Assembly (NCBI RefSeq): GCF_029917005.1
Contig: NZ_CP123967.1
Span: forward strand, 310,001 to 374,000
Direction of reading: 5' to 3'
Length of the DNA: 64,000 nucleotides
From: Tessaracoccus lacteus
GTDB taxonomy: Bacteria; Actinomycetota; Actinomycetes; Propionibacteriales; Propionibacteriaceae
The position numbers and the translations under genes are program-made. Shown here piece after piece: positions 1-8,383 of this stretch. The first letter of the stretch is position 1, and each line of letters starts with the position of its first letter. The notes below the pieces were generated by a model. It was not told the origin of the DNA. It saw nothing but the letters and a program-made list of their open reading frames with translations, and did no database searches.

Positions 1-31
1 AGATTCAGAGGGACATGTCGAGGACATAGGG

Positions 32-1493
32 TCAGGTGGCTGGTGCCGGGAGGTTTCGGAGTCGGCTGATGCTGTCGATGATCAGCTCGGCCCAGCGGGA
101 TCGGTCGCTGAAGTGGACGACGGTGCGGCGGGCTCTTCTGGCGAGGGTCGCGGGGATGGTGTAGAGCCGGTAGCGGAGCCGTTTCGGTTCCCAGCGGCGG
201 GCTTCATGACCGGCCAGCGCCAGCATCACGCTCCAGGCCTGCAACTCGGAGGCCAGGGCGACGATCTGGCACCAGATCCGATTCTGGTCGAACCCGTGCA
301 ACGGGAGGTTGGCCAGGCCTGTGTCTTTCGCGATCCGGATCCGGTCTTCGCAGCGGGCGCGGCGACGATGCCGCAACTCCAGCTGCTGGAGGGTGCCGAG
401 GGTGGTGTTGGTGGCGAAGGCGGTGAGCCGGTAGCCGTCGACGTCGTCGAACCGCAGCTGAGCGCCGGGGTGGGGCCGTTCGCGGCGGACGATCACCCGC
501 ATCCCGGCAGGCCAACCGTCGAGATCCAGCAGTCCGGTGAAGTCAGCAAGATCGGCCCCCTCGCGAGCCTCGCCATCGCTGTTGAGGGCCGGCACCCAAA
601 CCCACTCAGGGACCAGGTGGTAGAGGTCGGGGGTGTCCATGGGGAGGGTGAACCCGACCGAGTACGCCACCCTGCGCCCGGTCAGCCACTTGGTGAACTC
701 CTTCGTGCCGCCGGCCCCGTCCGCGCGGATCAGCACGCGGCGTCCGGGCCGCGGGTTCCGGTCGGGGAGCTGCGCGAGAGCTTGTTTGGTGACGGTGATG
801 TGATCGGCGGCGGTGTTCGAACCGGCGTTCCCGGGGCGTAGGTGGACCTCCAGGGCTTCGCCGGTGCCGTCCGTCCCGTGGTCGCCGAACGCCAGCAACG
901 GGTGGAACCCGAAGCCTCGTCTTCAACGTCGCAGCCGCGCGCTGCTTCTCCGAGTGGGCGGTGATCAGCGACGCGTCGAGATCGATCACCACCGGATCCT
1001 CGGCAGTCGACTCGTGGTCGGGGGCATGCTCACCGGCCAGGGCCCAGACCGTGGCGCGGGCCTGCTGTCTGGCTCCGGCGATCGCCTTGATGGCCTTGTC
1101 CGCGTCCTCGGCCAGGGCCGCGATGAGCCGCGACACGGTCGGATCCGACGCCACCGGGCCGTAGACGCCTGGTTCAGCGCGCAGGGTGGCGAGGTCACTC
1201 AACGCTTCACCGCCGAGCACCAGCGACATCGCCAGATCACAGATGATCTTGCCTGGGTCGTGGACCGCCAACGGTTTCCGCCACCGGGACAGCGCCTCCG
1301 ACAGGGCCCGGTCCAGGCCGGCCGCGCGGATGGTTTCGGTCAGCAGGATCCCGCCAGCCTGGCCGACCGCGGTCACCTTCGCGGTATCGACATGAACCCT
1401 GGGATACGAGCCGGTACTCTTCACCTCGAAGGTGCTCCTTCTTGTTGGTCGATGTTTCTCTAGACAAGTCACATCATCCCAAGTCAGGGGCAC
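32..1493 (-). pseudogene. IS1380-family transposase, frameshifted
   Basis: A DDE transposase of the IS1380 family split over two frames. The N-terminal part (start near 1493) carries the family opening KSTGSYPRVHVD and the first catalytic region VVIDLDASL, and reads well until about position 918. There the frame changes and continues as GFGFHPLLAFGDHG, then IRADGAGGTKEF and the C-terminal ETQNRIW-like region (GFDQNRIWCQ), ending at 32. A one-base insertion or two-base deletion at about 917-919 explains the break. The copy is probably inactive unless the shift is a sequencing error; IS1380 transposases are not known to need programmed frameshifting. Confidence 0.85.
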
Positions 1494-1548
1494 TTTCGCT
1501 ATCTCAGGCCACTACAGTCCACCCACCGTCATGAAAGCACGAGGCTAG
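1178..1548 (-). repeat. Left copy of 371-bp direct repeat (IS1380 right end)
   Basis: Read base by base, 1178-1548 equals 15993-16363 with a constant offset of 14815 and no difference found. The identity begins at CGCGCAGGGTGG and stops at GAGGCTAG. Both copies have the same orientation, so they form direct repeats around a 14.4-kb segment. Confidence 0.9.
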
Positions 1549-1595
1549 AGCTCACTAAGGCTGCTCAGCAGCTCTGGACGTCATAGCCTGAACCC

Positions 1596-1859
1596 ATGCG
1601 CGCAACTTTGATTGATGAGCGGGATGTCACGGAGGAGATCCATGACGCGGTGTTCCGCGTGTGGGGCCATCTGAATGGCGATGGCGCGGTCGCAGTGTAT
1701 GAGATGGAGGGCGCCAGCCTGGTTGAGACTATCGACTGGGCGCGCGCGAACTTTCGTGAGGCCTGGTCCCTTTCAGCCGACATCCGCGGGTCGGACCGAG
1801 TCACAGCGGTGTGGCTTGTGGGCTCTGACCCGTCCGACCGCGCGGACCGTTCTGTCTAG
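1596..1859 (+). CDS. Hypothetical small protein (87 aa)
   Basis: A small acidic open frame lying between the IS1380 and IS3 elements. The composition (regular hydrophobic spacing, for example VFRVWGHL and VTAVWLVG) looks like a folded soluble protein rather than a chance frame. No family is recognised and there are no cysteines or membrane segments. No clear ribosome binding site precedes the ATG; it may be leaderless. The position between insertion sequences suggests an accessory or stranded gene. It could also be spurious. Confidence 0.5.
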   Translation: MRATLIDERDVTEEIHDAVFRVWGHLNGDGAVAVYEMEGASLVETIDWARANFREAWSLSADIRGSDRVTAVWLVGSDPSDRADRSV

Positions 1860-1939
1860 ATCGTTCTCCAGATTAGGTAGTTGTCACAACACACCGACGG
1901 GACTGCCCCCAGTTTGCTTGACAGATTTCTAGGGGTGGG

Positions 1940-2821
1940 TCAGGCGGCCTGTGTGGTCGTGTGATGGACTGCTTCGAACTCTACTGGGGTGAGTTTGCCG
2001 AGACGCCGTTGGCGGCGTCGGCGGTGGTAAGACTTCTCGATCCAGGTGATCATGGCCAGCCGCAGCTCGGCCCGGCTGGTCCACGGGTGGCGGTTGAGGA
2101 CGTTCTTCTGCAGCAGCGCGAAGAAGCTCTCCATGGCGGCATTGTCGGGACTTGAGGCGACCCTGCCCATGGAACCTGTGAGGTCGTGGACCTTCAACTC
2201 GGCCACATAGGTGTGGGCTCGGAATTGGCTGCCTCGGTCCGAGTGGACGATGCAACCAGCAACTGGTCCGCGACGTTGGACGGCCATGCGCAGGGCGTTG
2301 ATCGCGATCCGCTTCTTCATGCGGGTGTCGATCGAGTACCCCACAATGCGGTTGGACCAGACGTCCTTGACCGCACACAGGTACAGCTTGCCCTCGCTGG
2401 TGCGGTGCTCGGTGATGTCGGTCAACCACAACCGGTTAGGCCCCTCGGCATGGAACTGGCGCTGCACCAGGTCATCGTGGACCGCCGGCCCGGGCTTCTT
2501 CCATGACCCGTTCTTGACCGAGTGGAACGAACGGATCCGCTGCAGCTTGCAGAGCCGGTGGACTCGGTTCTCACCAGCGGTGATGCCCATCTCGGGCAGG
2601 TCATCGGCGATGAGGCGATAACCCAGACCAGGGTCTTCGGCATGCAGGTCGATGGCGGCGTTGATCAGGTGTGCATCGTCCCAGTCGCGCTGCGAGACTG
2701 GGCAGGCGAGCCACTGGTAGTAGGCCTGCCGCGAGAAGCCCAGCACCCGGCAGGAGACCGCGACCGGCACCCGGAGCGTCCCCTTGGTCTGGGCCAGGTC
2801 GGTGACCAAGGGGAACATCAT
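1940..2821 (-). CDS. IS3-family transposase OrfB (integrase core)
   Basis: A DDE recombinase of 293 aa that supplies the catalytic part of the IS3 transposase. An N-terminal HTH_21-like segment (SRQAYYQWL, then a GYRLIADDL stretch) precedes the rve core. The acidic triad is visible as WLTDITEH, HSDRGSQF and NAAMESFF, so the active site looks complete. The ATG overlaps the orfA stop as ATGA; a run of four A sits at the junction. In IS3 elements OrfB is usually made as an OrfAB fusion by -1 frameshifting, but the overlap here would also fit translational coupling. Confidence 0.93.
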   Translation of the reverse strand: MMFPLVTDLAQTKGTLRVPVAVSCRVLGFSRQAYYQWLACPVSQRDWDDAHLINAAIDLHAEDPGLGYRLIADDLPEMGITAGENRVHRLCKLQRIRSFHSVKNGSWKKPGPAVHDDLVQRQFHAEGPNRLWLTDITEHRTSEGKLYLCAVKDVWSNRIVGYSIDTRMKKRIAINALRMAVQRRGPVAGCIVHSDRGSQFRAHTYVAELKVHDLTGSMGRVASSPDNAAMESFFALLQKNVLNRHPWTSRAELRLAMITWIEKSYHRRRRQRRLGKLTPVEFEAVHHTTTQAA

Positions 2822-3105
2822 TTTGGGTTGATGTCGCGGGACAGGTAGGCGGCGGCGCGGCGCAGGACTTCGTTCTCCTGCTCCAGCAGCCGGATGCGCT
2901 TGTTGGCTTCCCGTAGTTCGGCTGCGGAGCGGTTGTCTGCGGCGGGGGCATCAACACGATCGGCCTTGGCCAGCCAGTTGCGCAGGCAGGACTCACTGAT
3001 CCCGAAGTCCTTGGCGATCTGGCCGATCGGGGCCTCGCCCTTGCGGGCGACCGCGATCACATCATCGCGGAACTCTTTCGGATGGGGCTTGGGCATGACA
3101 TGCAT
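2818..3105 (-). CDS. IS3-family transposase OrfA (HTH)
   Basis: The DNA-binding subunit of the IS3 transposase, 95 aa. It has a transposase_8 helix-turn-helix (FRDDVIAVARKG to ESCLRNWLAKAD) followed by a leucine-zipper coiled coil (ANKRIRLLEQENEVLRRA), the usual arrangement for end binding and multimerisation. The frame may start at either of two nearby methionines (MHV or MPKPHPKEF); the second is the family's usual start. It ends four bases into orfB. Confidence 0.9.
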   Translation of the reverse strand: MHVMPKPHPKEFRDDVIAVARKGEAPIGQIAKDFGISESCLRNWLAKADRVDAPAADNRSAAELREANKRIRLLEQENEVLRRAAAYLSRDINPK

Positions 3106-3319
3106 CCTCTCACCAGGCCCTCACGGACCTGAGATGTTGATGTCAACCAAACCCGGGGCAGTCCCGACAGCCGATCAGGTGGGTCCGAATGAGACCGTCA
3201 CCCTGGTCTCCACTCAGGTTGTCACAGACAGCGTGACCACCTCTTCTTGGCAAGGCTGCGCAAGCCGCCGTGACGGCTCGCGCGCCTCGAGCACCTCGCC
3301 ATCTCGTTTGCGATCCCGC

Positions 3320-4148
3320 TCATCGCACGACGATGGTGGTTGTCGCGAGCCGGGCGAGAACCTGTTCACTGGTGGAGCCGAGGAGGAACCGTGCCATCGC
3401 CCCGCGGCGGTGCGATCCGACTATGGTGAGGCGCGCGTGCGCCGCGACACGGTTGATGAGGAGGGCCGGTTCGCCCCGTTCAACGACCAGTTCCAGTCCC
3501 AAGTCCGGGTAAGCCCACCAACAGAGCCGGCTAGCGTTTCCGCGGCCATGCGGTGCATGATGCCCAGGTAGTCGTCGGGGTAGGACCTGAGACCGAGAGG
3601 TACCGTGACTGGCGACCAAGCGCTGACGGCGGTGAGCACCTCTGCGGACCGGTCCGCCTCGGCGGCGGCGAACGCGATGGCGGCCTCGGACACATCTGCT
3701 CCGTCGATGCCGACGACGACCCCGGTTCTGCCAGTCAGGTCCAGGTCGGGTACGACGGCGACCGGACAGTGTGCACCGGCGTGATGCGGATCCCGTGCGG
3801 GCCGCGCGCTGGCCCGGTCTCTGGGCCGCGGTAGTCGCTTCCGATGACCAGCAGAGCAGCTCCCTTGGAGGCGTCGATGAGCTGTTCCACCGGTTTGCCC
3901 CGCCCGATCCGCGTCTCGACGGGCACGCCGTGCGCTCGGACGCGCTCAGCCTCCCGATCGAGAAGGCTTCGTGTGAGCTGGAGGGCCTCCTCGATGACTG
4001 GTCCCTCCCCGCGGACACCTTTCGCGCGGCCGATGATCGATACCAGCTCGAGCCGGTCACCACGCGCTGCAGCTCTCTCCACGGCCCAGTCCACGGCCCG
4101 ACGAGACGCAGACGCATCCGTCACACCGACAACCAACTTCTCATTCAT
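3320..4148 (-). pseudogene. Tandem-domain universal stress protein, two frameshifts
   Basis: A two-domain UspA-type gene. Domain 1 opens MNEKLVVGVTDASAS and carries LLVIGSDYRG. Near 3780 the frame must shift (one base missing) to continue as HCPVAVVPDLDL and VVVGIDGADVSEAA, the start of domain 2. Near 3510 it shifts again to AYPDLGLELVVERGEPA and finishes with the nucleotide-binding signature TIVGSHRRGAMARFLLGSTS and TTIVVR. An intact version would be about 276 aa, normal for tandem Usp proteins. A good SD (AGAAGGAG) precedes the ATG, which overlaps the stop of the upstream stress gene. Two independent shifts suggest real decay, though sequencing error is possible. Confidence 0.8.
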
Positions 4149-4630
4149 GTTGCACTCCTTCTCATCGAACGGGTTCTCAGCCCTGCGTCAACGGCAGATC
4201 GGCCCGACGCCGCATCCTCCGTCACGTCGGGCTCCGGGCTGGACAAAGAGGCTGCTGCGCGTTCGAAATGAAGAATCGGGGCGCCGCCGAGGCTGCGGAG
4301 CACTGTGTGCAGCGGGCCTCTGTGGAGCTGACCCGAGACACGAGTGGACGGATCCTTCGCGCGAATCTCGCCGACCAGCCGGCAAAGCTGCTCCCTGGCC
4401 TGGGAGGCGTGGCAATTCCGTTCGGCGATGGTCTCCCATGCTCGGTCTTCGACGACGCGAATGATACGGACGCCACCGCTTGTGCGAGCAGCGCCAGCCC
4501 AGGCGTCCCGAACGGTCTCCGGCGGTTCGCTCTCTCCGGTCAACAGCACGACGGCCCCGGCATCCATGGGACGAGTCGGACAGCCATCTTCAGAACGCGA
4601 TCGGAGGGGTTGTCCGTGTGCAGTGCTCAT
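4145..4630 (-). CDS. Universal-stress-like protein (161 aa)
   Basis: A single-domain protein resembling the Usp fold: a hydrophobic first strand (AVVLLTGESEP), a helix and a second strand (GGVRIIRVVEDRAWE). The ATP-binding G-X2-G-X9-G motif of true UspA is not seen, so it is probably a divergent, non-nucleotide-binding relative. The start at 4630 is chosen because AGAAGGAGG lies about 9 bases upstream; a longer frame upstream has no such signal and low-complexity arginine-rich sequence. Its stop overlaps the next stress gene by ATGA, forming a two-gene unit. Function unknown. Confidence 0.6.
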   Translation of the reverse strand: MSTAHGQPLRSRSEDGCPTRPMDAGAVVLLTGESEPPETVRDAWAGAARTSGGVRIIRVVEDRAWETIAERNCHASQAREQLCRLVGEIRAKDPSTRVSGQLHRGPLHTVLRSLGGAPILHFERAAASLSSPEPDVTEDAASGRSAVDAGLRTRSMRRSAT

Positions 4631-4761
4631 GGGTCTCTGCCTCCTTCTTCTACTATCCGGGGGCCAGCCCGGCGCACGTAGGGCCGGAGGTCCTGTTGGC
4701 GGGGCCTCCAGCTGTTCCGGTCGAGCACGGCCGGCGGGATCGAGGTTGGGCTGCGAGGTGG

Positions 4762-5604
4762 TCAAGGATTGCAGGTCTCGCACCATTGCGGGTCGGCGAG
4801 GGTTGAGGTGCGTGGTCGGGTGTGGGTGGTGTCGCAGGTGCTGCAGGCGTGGATGTCGGCGGCGGGCAGATGCGTGGGTTGACCGCACGTGCCGCAGGGG
4901 AGTCCGGGGATGGTCTTTACTCGCCCGTATCCGGGGCTGCGGCAGCCGGGGCAAGGGGTGGAGAGGCGCCTGGCCATGCGGGAGCAGAGATCTCGGAGGA
5001 TGTCGGCGCGGGCGGGTGAGCGATGCGCACGATAGTCCGGCAGCACCGACACGGGCACGTTCTGGTCGAGGAGCCGGTTGACGGTGATCTCAAGTTCGGC
5101 CGGGCTGTGGGTGTCTTTGTGGGCGTGGGATCCGTGGTCGTGGTGGGCTTGCACGATGACGCCTTGGTGGGGAAAGCCGAGGCTGGTGGCGTAGGAGAGG
5201 GCTTGCGCGCTGGTGAGGATGTGCCGGCCCGGGGGCAGGGGGAAGCTGGCGGTGCGGGATTCGACAACCTCGATCCCGCGGTCCTCGTCGAGGAAGAGGA
5301 CGAGTTCGTTGTGTCGGGTACTCCACCCGTATTCGGTGGTGAAGCTGCCTTCGCTGGCCAAGCCTGCTGTGAGGCCTGCGGTGCGGATTCCGAGGCGCGC
5401 TTTGGCGCGCGCGGTTTCTCGTGGGGGGAGGGTGCGAGGAATGTCGCCGGCGAAGGTTCCGAACTGGTCAGTGTCGATTCCGGCCACGCCGAGAACTGTG
5501 GCGCCGAGGATTGTGTGGAACGGGCCACGGGCGAGATGTTCTTTGCCGTGCATGGTGGCGAACGCGATGACGGCACCGCGGTAGGGGTGCGGGGTGGGTG
5601 TCAT
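4762..5604 (-). CDS. DUF6671 family protein with C-terminal zinc ribbons
   Basis: A 280-aa protein matching the pattern of DUF6671: an N-terminal globular domain (YRGAVIAFATMHGKE, GIDTDQFGTFAGDIPR, ARAKARLGIRTAGL, GLASEGSF) followed by two C-terminal CXXC pairs of the zinc-ribbon kind (CPGC ... CGTC, CSTC ... CETC). Function has not been established for the family. The ATG overlaps the stop of the P-II-like gene (ATGA), so it is translationally coupled to the dab operon. That suggests a role in carbon uptake or its control, but this is inference from position only. Confidence 0.8.
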   Translation of the reverse strand: MTPTPHPYRGAVIAFATMHGKEHLARGPFHTILGATVLGVAGIDTDQFGTFAGDIPRTLPPRETARAKARLGIRTAGLTAGLASEGSFTTEYGWSTRHNELVLFLDEDRGIEVVESRTASFPLPPGRHILTSAQALSYATSLGFPHQGVIVQAHHDHGSHAHKDTHSPAELEITVNRLLDQNVPVSVLPDYRAHRSPARADILRDLCSRMARRLSTPCPGCRSPGYGRVKTIPGLPCGTCGQPTHLPAADIHACSTCDTTHTRPRTSTLADPQWCETCNP

Positions 5605-5918
5605 TGGAAGTAGTCAGGTCGGCTGACGTAGGTGTCGGTGGCGAACATGACGCCGCTGCAGCTGGTGAACAATTCCCGTGCTGCGGTGATGAGCTCTTCG
5701 GCGCGGTCGGTGGGGAGGACGGTGATCAGCATGGTGAGGGTGTCGTAGTCGTTGAACAGCAGCGCACCGGAGTGTTGGCCGTGGTGGCCGATGCCGGAGA
5801 CGCCGGAGACGGCGGTGTAACCGGTGGCGCCGGCAGCGGTGATCAGGGCGCGGACCGAGGGGGCGTCGCGGCCGGGGACGACGAACTCCACCTTCGTCAT
5901 TTGGGTCAGTCCGTGCAT
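5601..5918 (-). CDS. P-II-like signalling protein
   Basis: A 105-aa protein of the GlnB/SbtB-like fold: beta strand KVEFVVPGRD, helix SVRALITAAGATGYTAV, then a short T-loop region (GVSGIGHHGQHSG) and strand TLTMLITVLPTDRAEELITAA. The uridylylation Tyr of classical GlnB is not evident, so this is more like the P-II-like proteins found beside bicarbonate transporters. The start at 5918 has a strong SD (AAGGAG, 8 bases before ATG) inside the end of dabA, giving a 13-base overlap; a later ATG at 5900 lacks one. It likely senses adenine nucleotides or bicarbonate and adjusts DabAB activity. Confidence 0.8.
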   Translation of the reverse strand: MHGLTQMTKVEFVVPGRDAPSVRALITAAGATGYTAVSGVSGIGHHGQHSGALLFNDYDTLTMLITVLPTDRAEELITAARELFTSCSGVMFATDTYVSRPDYFQ

Positions 5919-8383
5919 GAGCGGTTCTCCTTGCTGTGTGTGTGGGCGGGTGGGCTCGACCAGCCGTAGCGGGTGTACCGGTGCCAGGGGGTGTTGGGGG
6001 AGGGGCGGGCAGTGAGGGTGATCCAGTCGTTGTCGAACAGGTCGCGCAGGACCTGGTTGCCGGAGATGATGTCGCCGATCCTTTCCAGCGGGGCTTGGAT
6101 GATCACGCTCAGGCGCAACGGTTCGTGCAGGTAGTTGTCGCCGACGGCGACGGATTGCCAGGGCAGTCCGCGGCGCAGGTCGCCGCTGTGGCCGGCGAGG
6201 ACGCCGATGCCGCCGATGGCGTTGTGGATGGTTTTGGTGCCGGCGGAGAGCAGGTCGGGGTTGAGGGTGGAGAAGTAGTACTGGTGGTTGATCCACTGCG
6301 CCACGATCATCGGGGCGGTCAGGATGGTTTCCAGCCCCGTCCCGCCGGGGTCCATCTCGGCGCGGTAGGAATGCAGGAACACCCGGCGATGCAGGTTCAC
6401 ACTGGCGGTCATTTCCCGGGGTCCGATGATCATGGCGGCGTTGCCGGCCAGTCCCAGCTCTGGGTAGACCTCTGCCCAGTCGTGTGCGCGGGCTCTCAGC
6501 CGCGCCAGGGACTGGTGCGGGTGTGCGCCGGGGAGGCCAGTGGCTCGCTCGCGGACGAGGAGATCGGCGGCGTCACGTGCGCGCGTGCTGAACTTGGCCA
6601 GTTCGGCGGCGTGGGTGCTCGGGACCAGGTGCGGGTCCAGCACGGTGATGGTGTCGGCGACGGTGTTGTGCAGTGCGGCGACGAAGATGGTGTCCTGCGG
6701 GATTGTGATCCCGCGGGGGGCGAGCGCTGCCCGGACGGTGGGGTCGTTGAAGATCGCTGCGGCTGCTCGGGCGTTGACTGCGCCTGGGTTTCCGCCGCAG
6801 GCGCCGCAGTCCAACGCTGATTGGTAGAGGTTGTTGGTGCTGGTGGATCCGTGTCCGGTGAGGACGATGAGCGGCGCGAACTGGTGCAGTCCCATCATCG
6901 TGACCGCAGCTTCGGCCAGCGTCGCACGCTCTTCGAGGCTGAAGGCAGCCGAAACGGTGACCTCGCTGGAGGAGGGCGGCGCGATGAGGGTCCGCCACGT
7001 GCGGGTGAGGGTGTGGTGCAGGCCGGGGGTGAGGGTGCGGGTGAAGGTGGCGGCGCCGTAGAACCAGCCTGCGGTTTCGGCCAGCGCGAACGGGGTCGCT
7101 GTTGCGTTCTCGGTGGTGTGCAGGGCGTGTGCGGCGGCGTCGATGAATCGGAGCCCCTGGCCGCGTCGGTGGGCGCGTTGGGGGCTCGTGGGTGATTCGG
7201 TGACGGCGTGGCGGGGACGCAACAGGGCGGGAAGCGAGTCCACCGCCCCGCGGCCCTGGTGGGACGTGAACCGGACGGGGACGCCGAAGAACCCGGCGAA
7301 GCCGAGCGTCTCCACCCCCGGTTGCGTTTCCAAGTGACGGCGTACCCCTTCGGAGCGCGGGTCGATACACATCACCACCTGCACCGCCGGCCGGTCCGGT
7401 GCGGTGCTGCTCTGGGTGATCGACTGAAGCAATGCGGCCCGATAGTGGCCGTCGTAGGCGGCTTGCCAGGTGAACGGATGATCGGTAGGGGCATGCAGGA
7501 TCAGGATCCGGGCCACCATCGCCACCTCGGCACGGGTGGGCGCGGTCGCCAGGGTGGCGGAGATCTGTTCGGCGCGCTCCCACAATTCCCTCCCCGGGGC
7601 TGGGGTCTCCTCGCCTGCCGGTGTGGGGTGGGCCGCGGAGGGTGGCAGGGGCAGGTCGAGGGCATGGCGGAGGGCGAGGCGGACGGCGAGATATTCGGTC
7701 AAGTCGATGTCGCTGTTGTGCTCGGACCGCCATTTCAGGTAGCTGGTCCACCCCGGAAGCGCAGCCAGCTCTGCTGTGAGGGTCTCCACGGTGGTCGTGT
7801 CTCCGACCCCGAGATGAGTGAGGGTTGCCGTCAGCGCGGGCAGAGCCCGGTCGGGGAGGGAGCGGATCCGCCGTCGTGCCAGCCTGGTCAGGTGCGGGTC
7901 GTGGACGGCCAGGGCGTGCCAGGCGCGGTAGAACCCGTGCTGCCGTCCGGGTATCGGCCACTGCGGGTCGGGGTCCACGAATGCGGCCACCCACTTTGTG
8001 ATGTGCTGCTCGAGCGGATCCGCCGGCGGCGATGTCCTCGGAGTCGGCGGGCGGGTGTCGGGACGGAGCAATTCCGCGACCAGGATCTCTTCTGTCGACC
8101 AGGCCATCCCGCCGAGCTCGATGACAGGTAGCCCGGCGAGTTCCCCGATCCGCTCCCGCAGAGCGGTGATCAGGTCGGCGCGCGTGATGCGGCCTGACGC
8201 GAACTGGGCGTGGTACCGCGGGAGAGTCTGGGTGAGCGCGACTCCGGGGTCGGCGATGTTCTCGAATCGGGTGCTCTCGTGTGCAGCGAGCGGGTTGAGC
8301 GCGATGAACGATCCGATCGGCCAGCTGGCCATGACGTCGTGGGCGGCTTGGGCGACATGGGCCTGGACCAGCAGACTCATCAC
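5906..8383 (-). CDS. dabA: Probable inorganic carbon transporter subunit DabA (DUF2309)
   Basis: An 825-aa protein of the DUF2309/UPF0753 family. DabA is a peripheral, carbonic-anhydrase-like subunit thought to hydrate CO2 unidirectionally, driven by ion flow through DabB. The zinc-site residues known for the family are all visible: Cys and Asp in VVMCIDPRSEG, His in LTGHGS and Cys in DCGACGGNPG. The N-terminus has the family opening WPIGSFIALNPL. ATG overlaps the dabB stop by 4 bases; the P-II-like gene overlaps its 3' end. Length is usual for the family. The C-terminal stretch (RYTRYGWSSPPAH) is also typical. Confidence 0.93.
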   Translation of the reverse strand: MMSLLVQAHVAQAAHDVMASWPIGSFIALNPLAAHESTRFENIADPGVALTQTLPRYHAQFASGRITRADLITALRERIGELAGLPVIELGGMAWSTEEILVAELLRPDTRPPTPRTSPPADPLEQHITKWVAAFVDPDPQWPIPGRQHGFYRAWHALAVHDPHLTRLARRRIRSLPDRALPALTATLTHLGVGDTTTVETLTAELAALPGWTSYLKWRSEHNSDIDLTEYLAVRLALRHALDLPLPPSAAHPTPAGEETPAPGRELWERAEQISATLATAPTRAEVAMVARILILHAPTDHPFTWQAAYDGHYRAALLQSITQSSTAPDRPAVQVVMCIDPRSEGVRRHLETQPGVETLGFAGFFGVPVRFTSHQGRGAVDSLPALLRPRHAVTESPTSPQRAHRRGQGLRFIDAAAHALHTTENATATPFALAETAGWFYGAATFTRTLTPGLHHTLTRTWRTLIAPPSSSEVTVSAAFSLEERATLAEAAVTMMGLHQFAPLIVLTGHGSTSTNNLYQSALDCGACGGNPGAVNARAAAAIFNDPTVRAALAPRGITIPQDTIFVAALHNTVADTITVLDPHLVPSTHAAELAKFSTRARDAADLLVRERATGLPGAHPHQSLARLRARAHDWAEVYPELGLAGNAAMIIGPREMTASVNLHRRVFLHSYRAEMDPGGTGLETILTAPMIVAQWINHQYYFSTLNPDLLSAGTKTIHNAIGGIGVLAGHSGDLRRGLPWQSVAVGDNYLHEPLRLSVIIQAPLERIGDIISGNQVLRDLFDNDWITLTARPSPNTPWHRYTRYGWSSPPAHTHSKENRSCTD

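Larger units (their letters stand above)
1..1548 (-). mobile_element. IS1380-family insertion sequence, partial (left end outside window)
   Basis: The element runs from its right end near 1544-1548 off the left edge of the window. Its transposase is on the minus strand. The last 371 bases (1178-1548) recur unchanged at 15993-16363, so the two copies share the same terminus. The final bases CTAG are present after both copies and may be a 4-bp target duplication, which cannot be tested because the other end is missing. Confidence 0.85.
1899..3165 (-). mobile_element. IS3-family insertion sequence, complete
   Basis: The element is 1267 bp with imperfect terminal inverted repeats of about 26 bp. 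The left end reads GGGACTGCCCCCAGTTTG and the right end, reversed, reads GGGACTGCCCCGGGTTTG; both continue into TTGACA. It is flanked on each side by GAC (1896-1898 and 3166-3168), a 3-bp target duplication typical of IS3. It carries orfA and orfB on the minus strand and both look intact, so it may be active. Confidence 0.88.

Noticed and set aside
113-841. Long plus-strand frame opposite the IS1380 transposase
   Set aside because: Shadow of a real coding frame in GC-rich DNA; no binding site and low-complexity sequence.
3169-3319. Possible gene fragment between the IS3 element and the stress gene
   Set aside because: A stretch reads protein-like in one frame but is short, has no start and no recognisable family.
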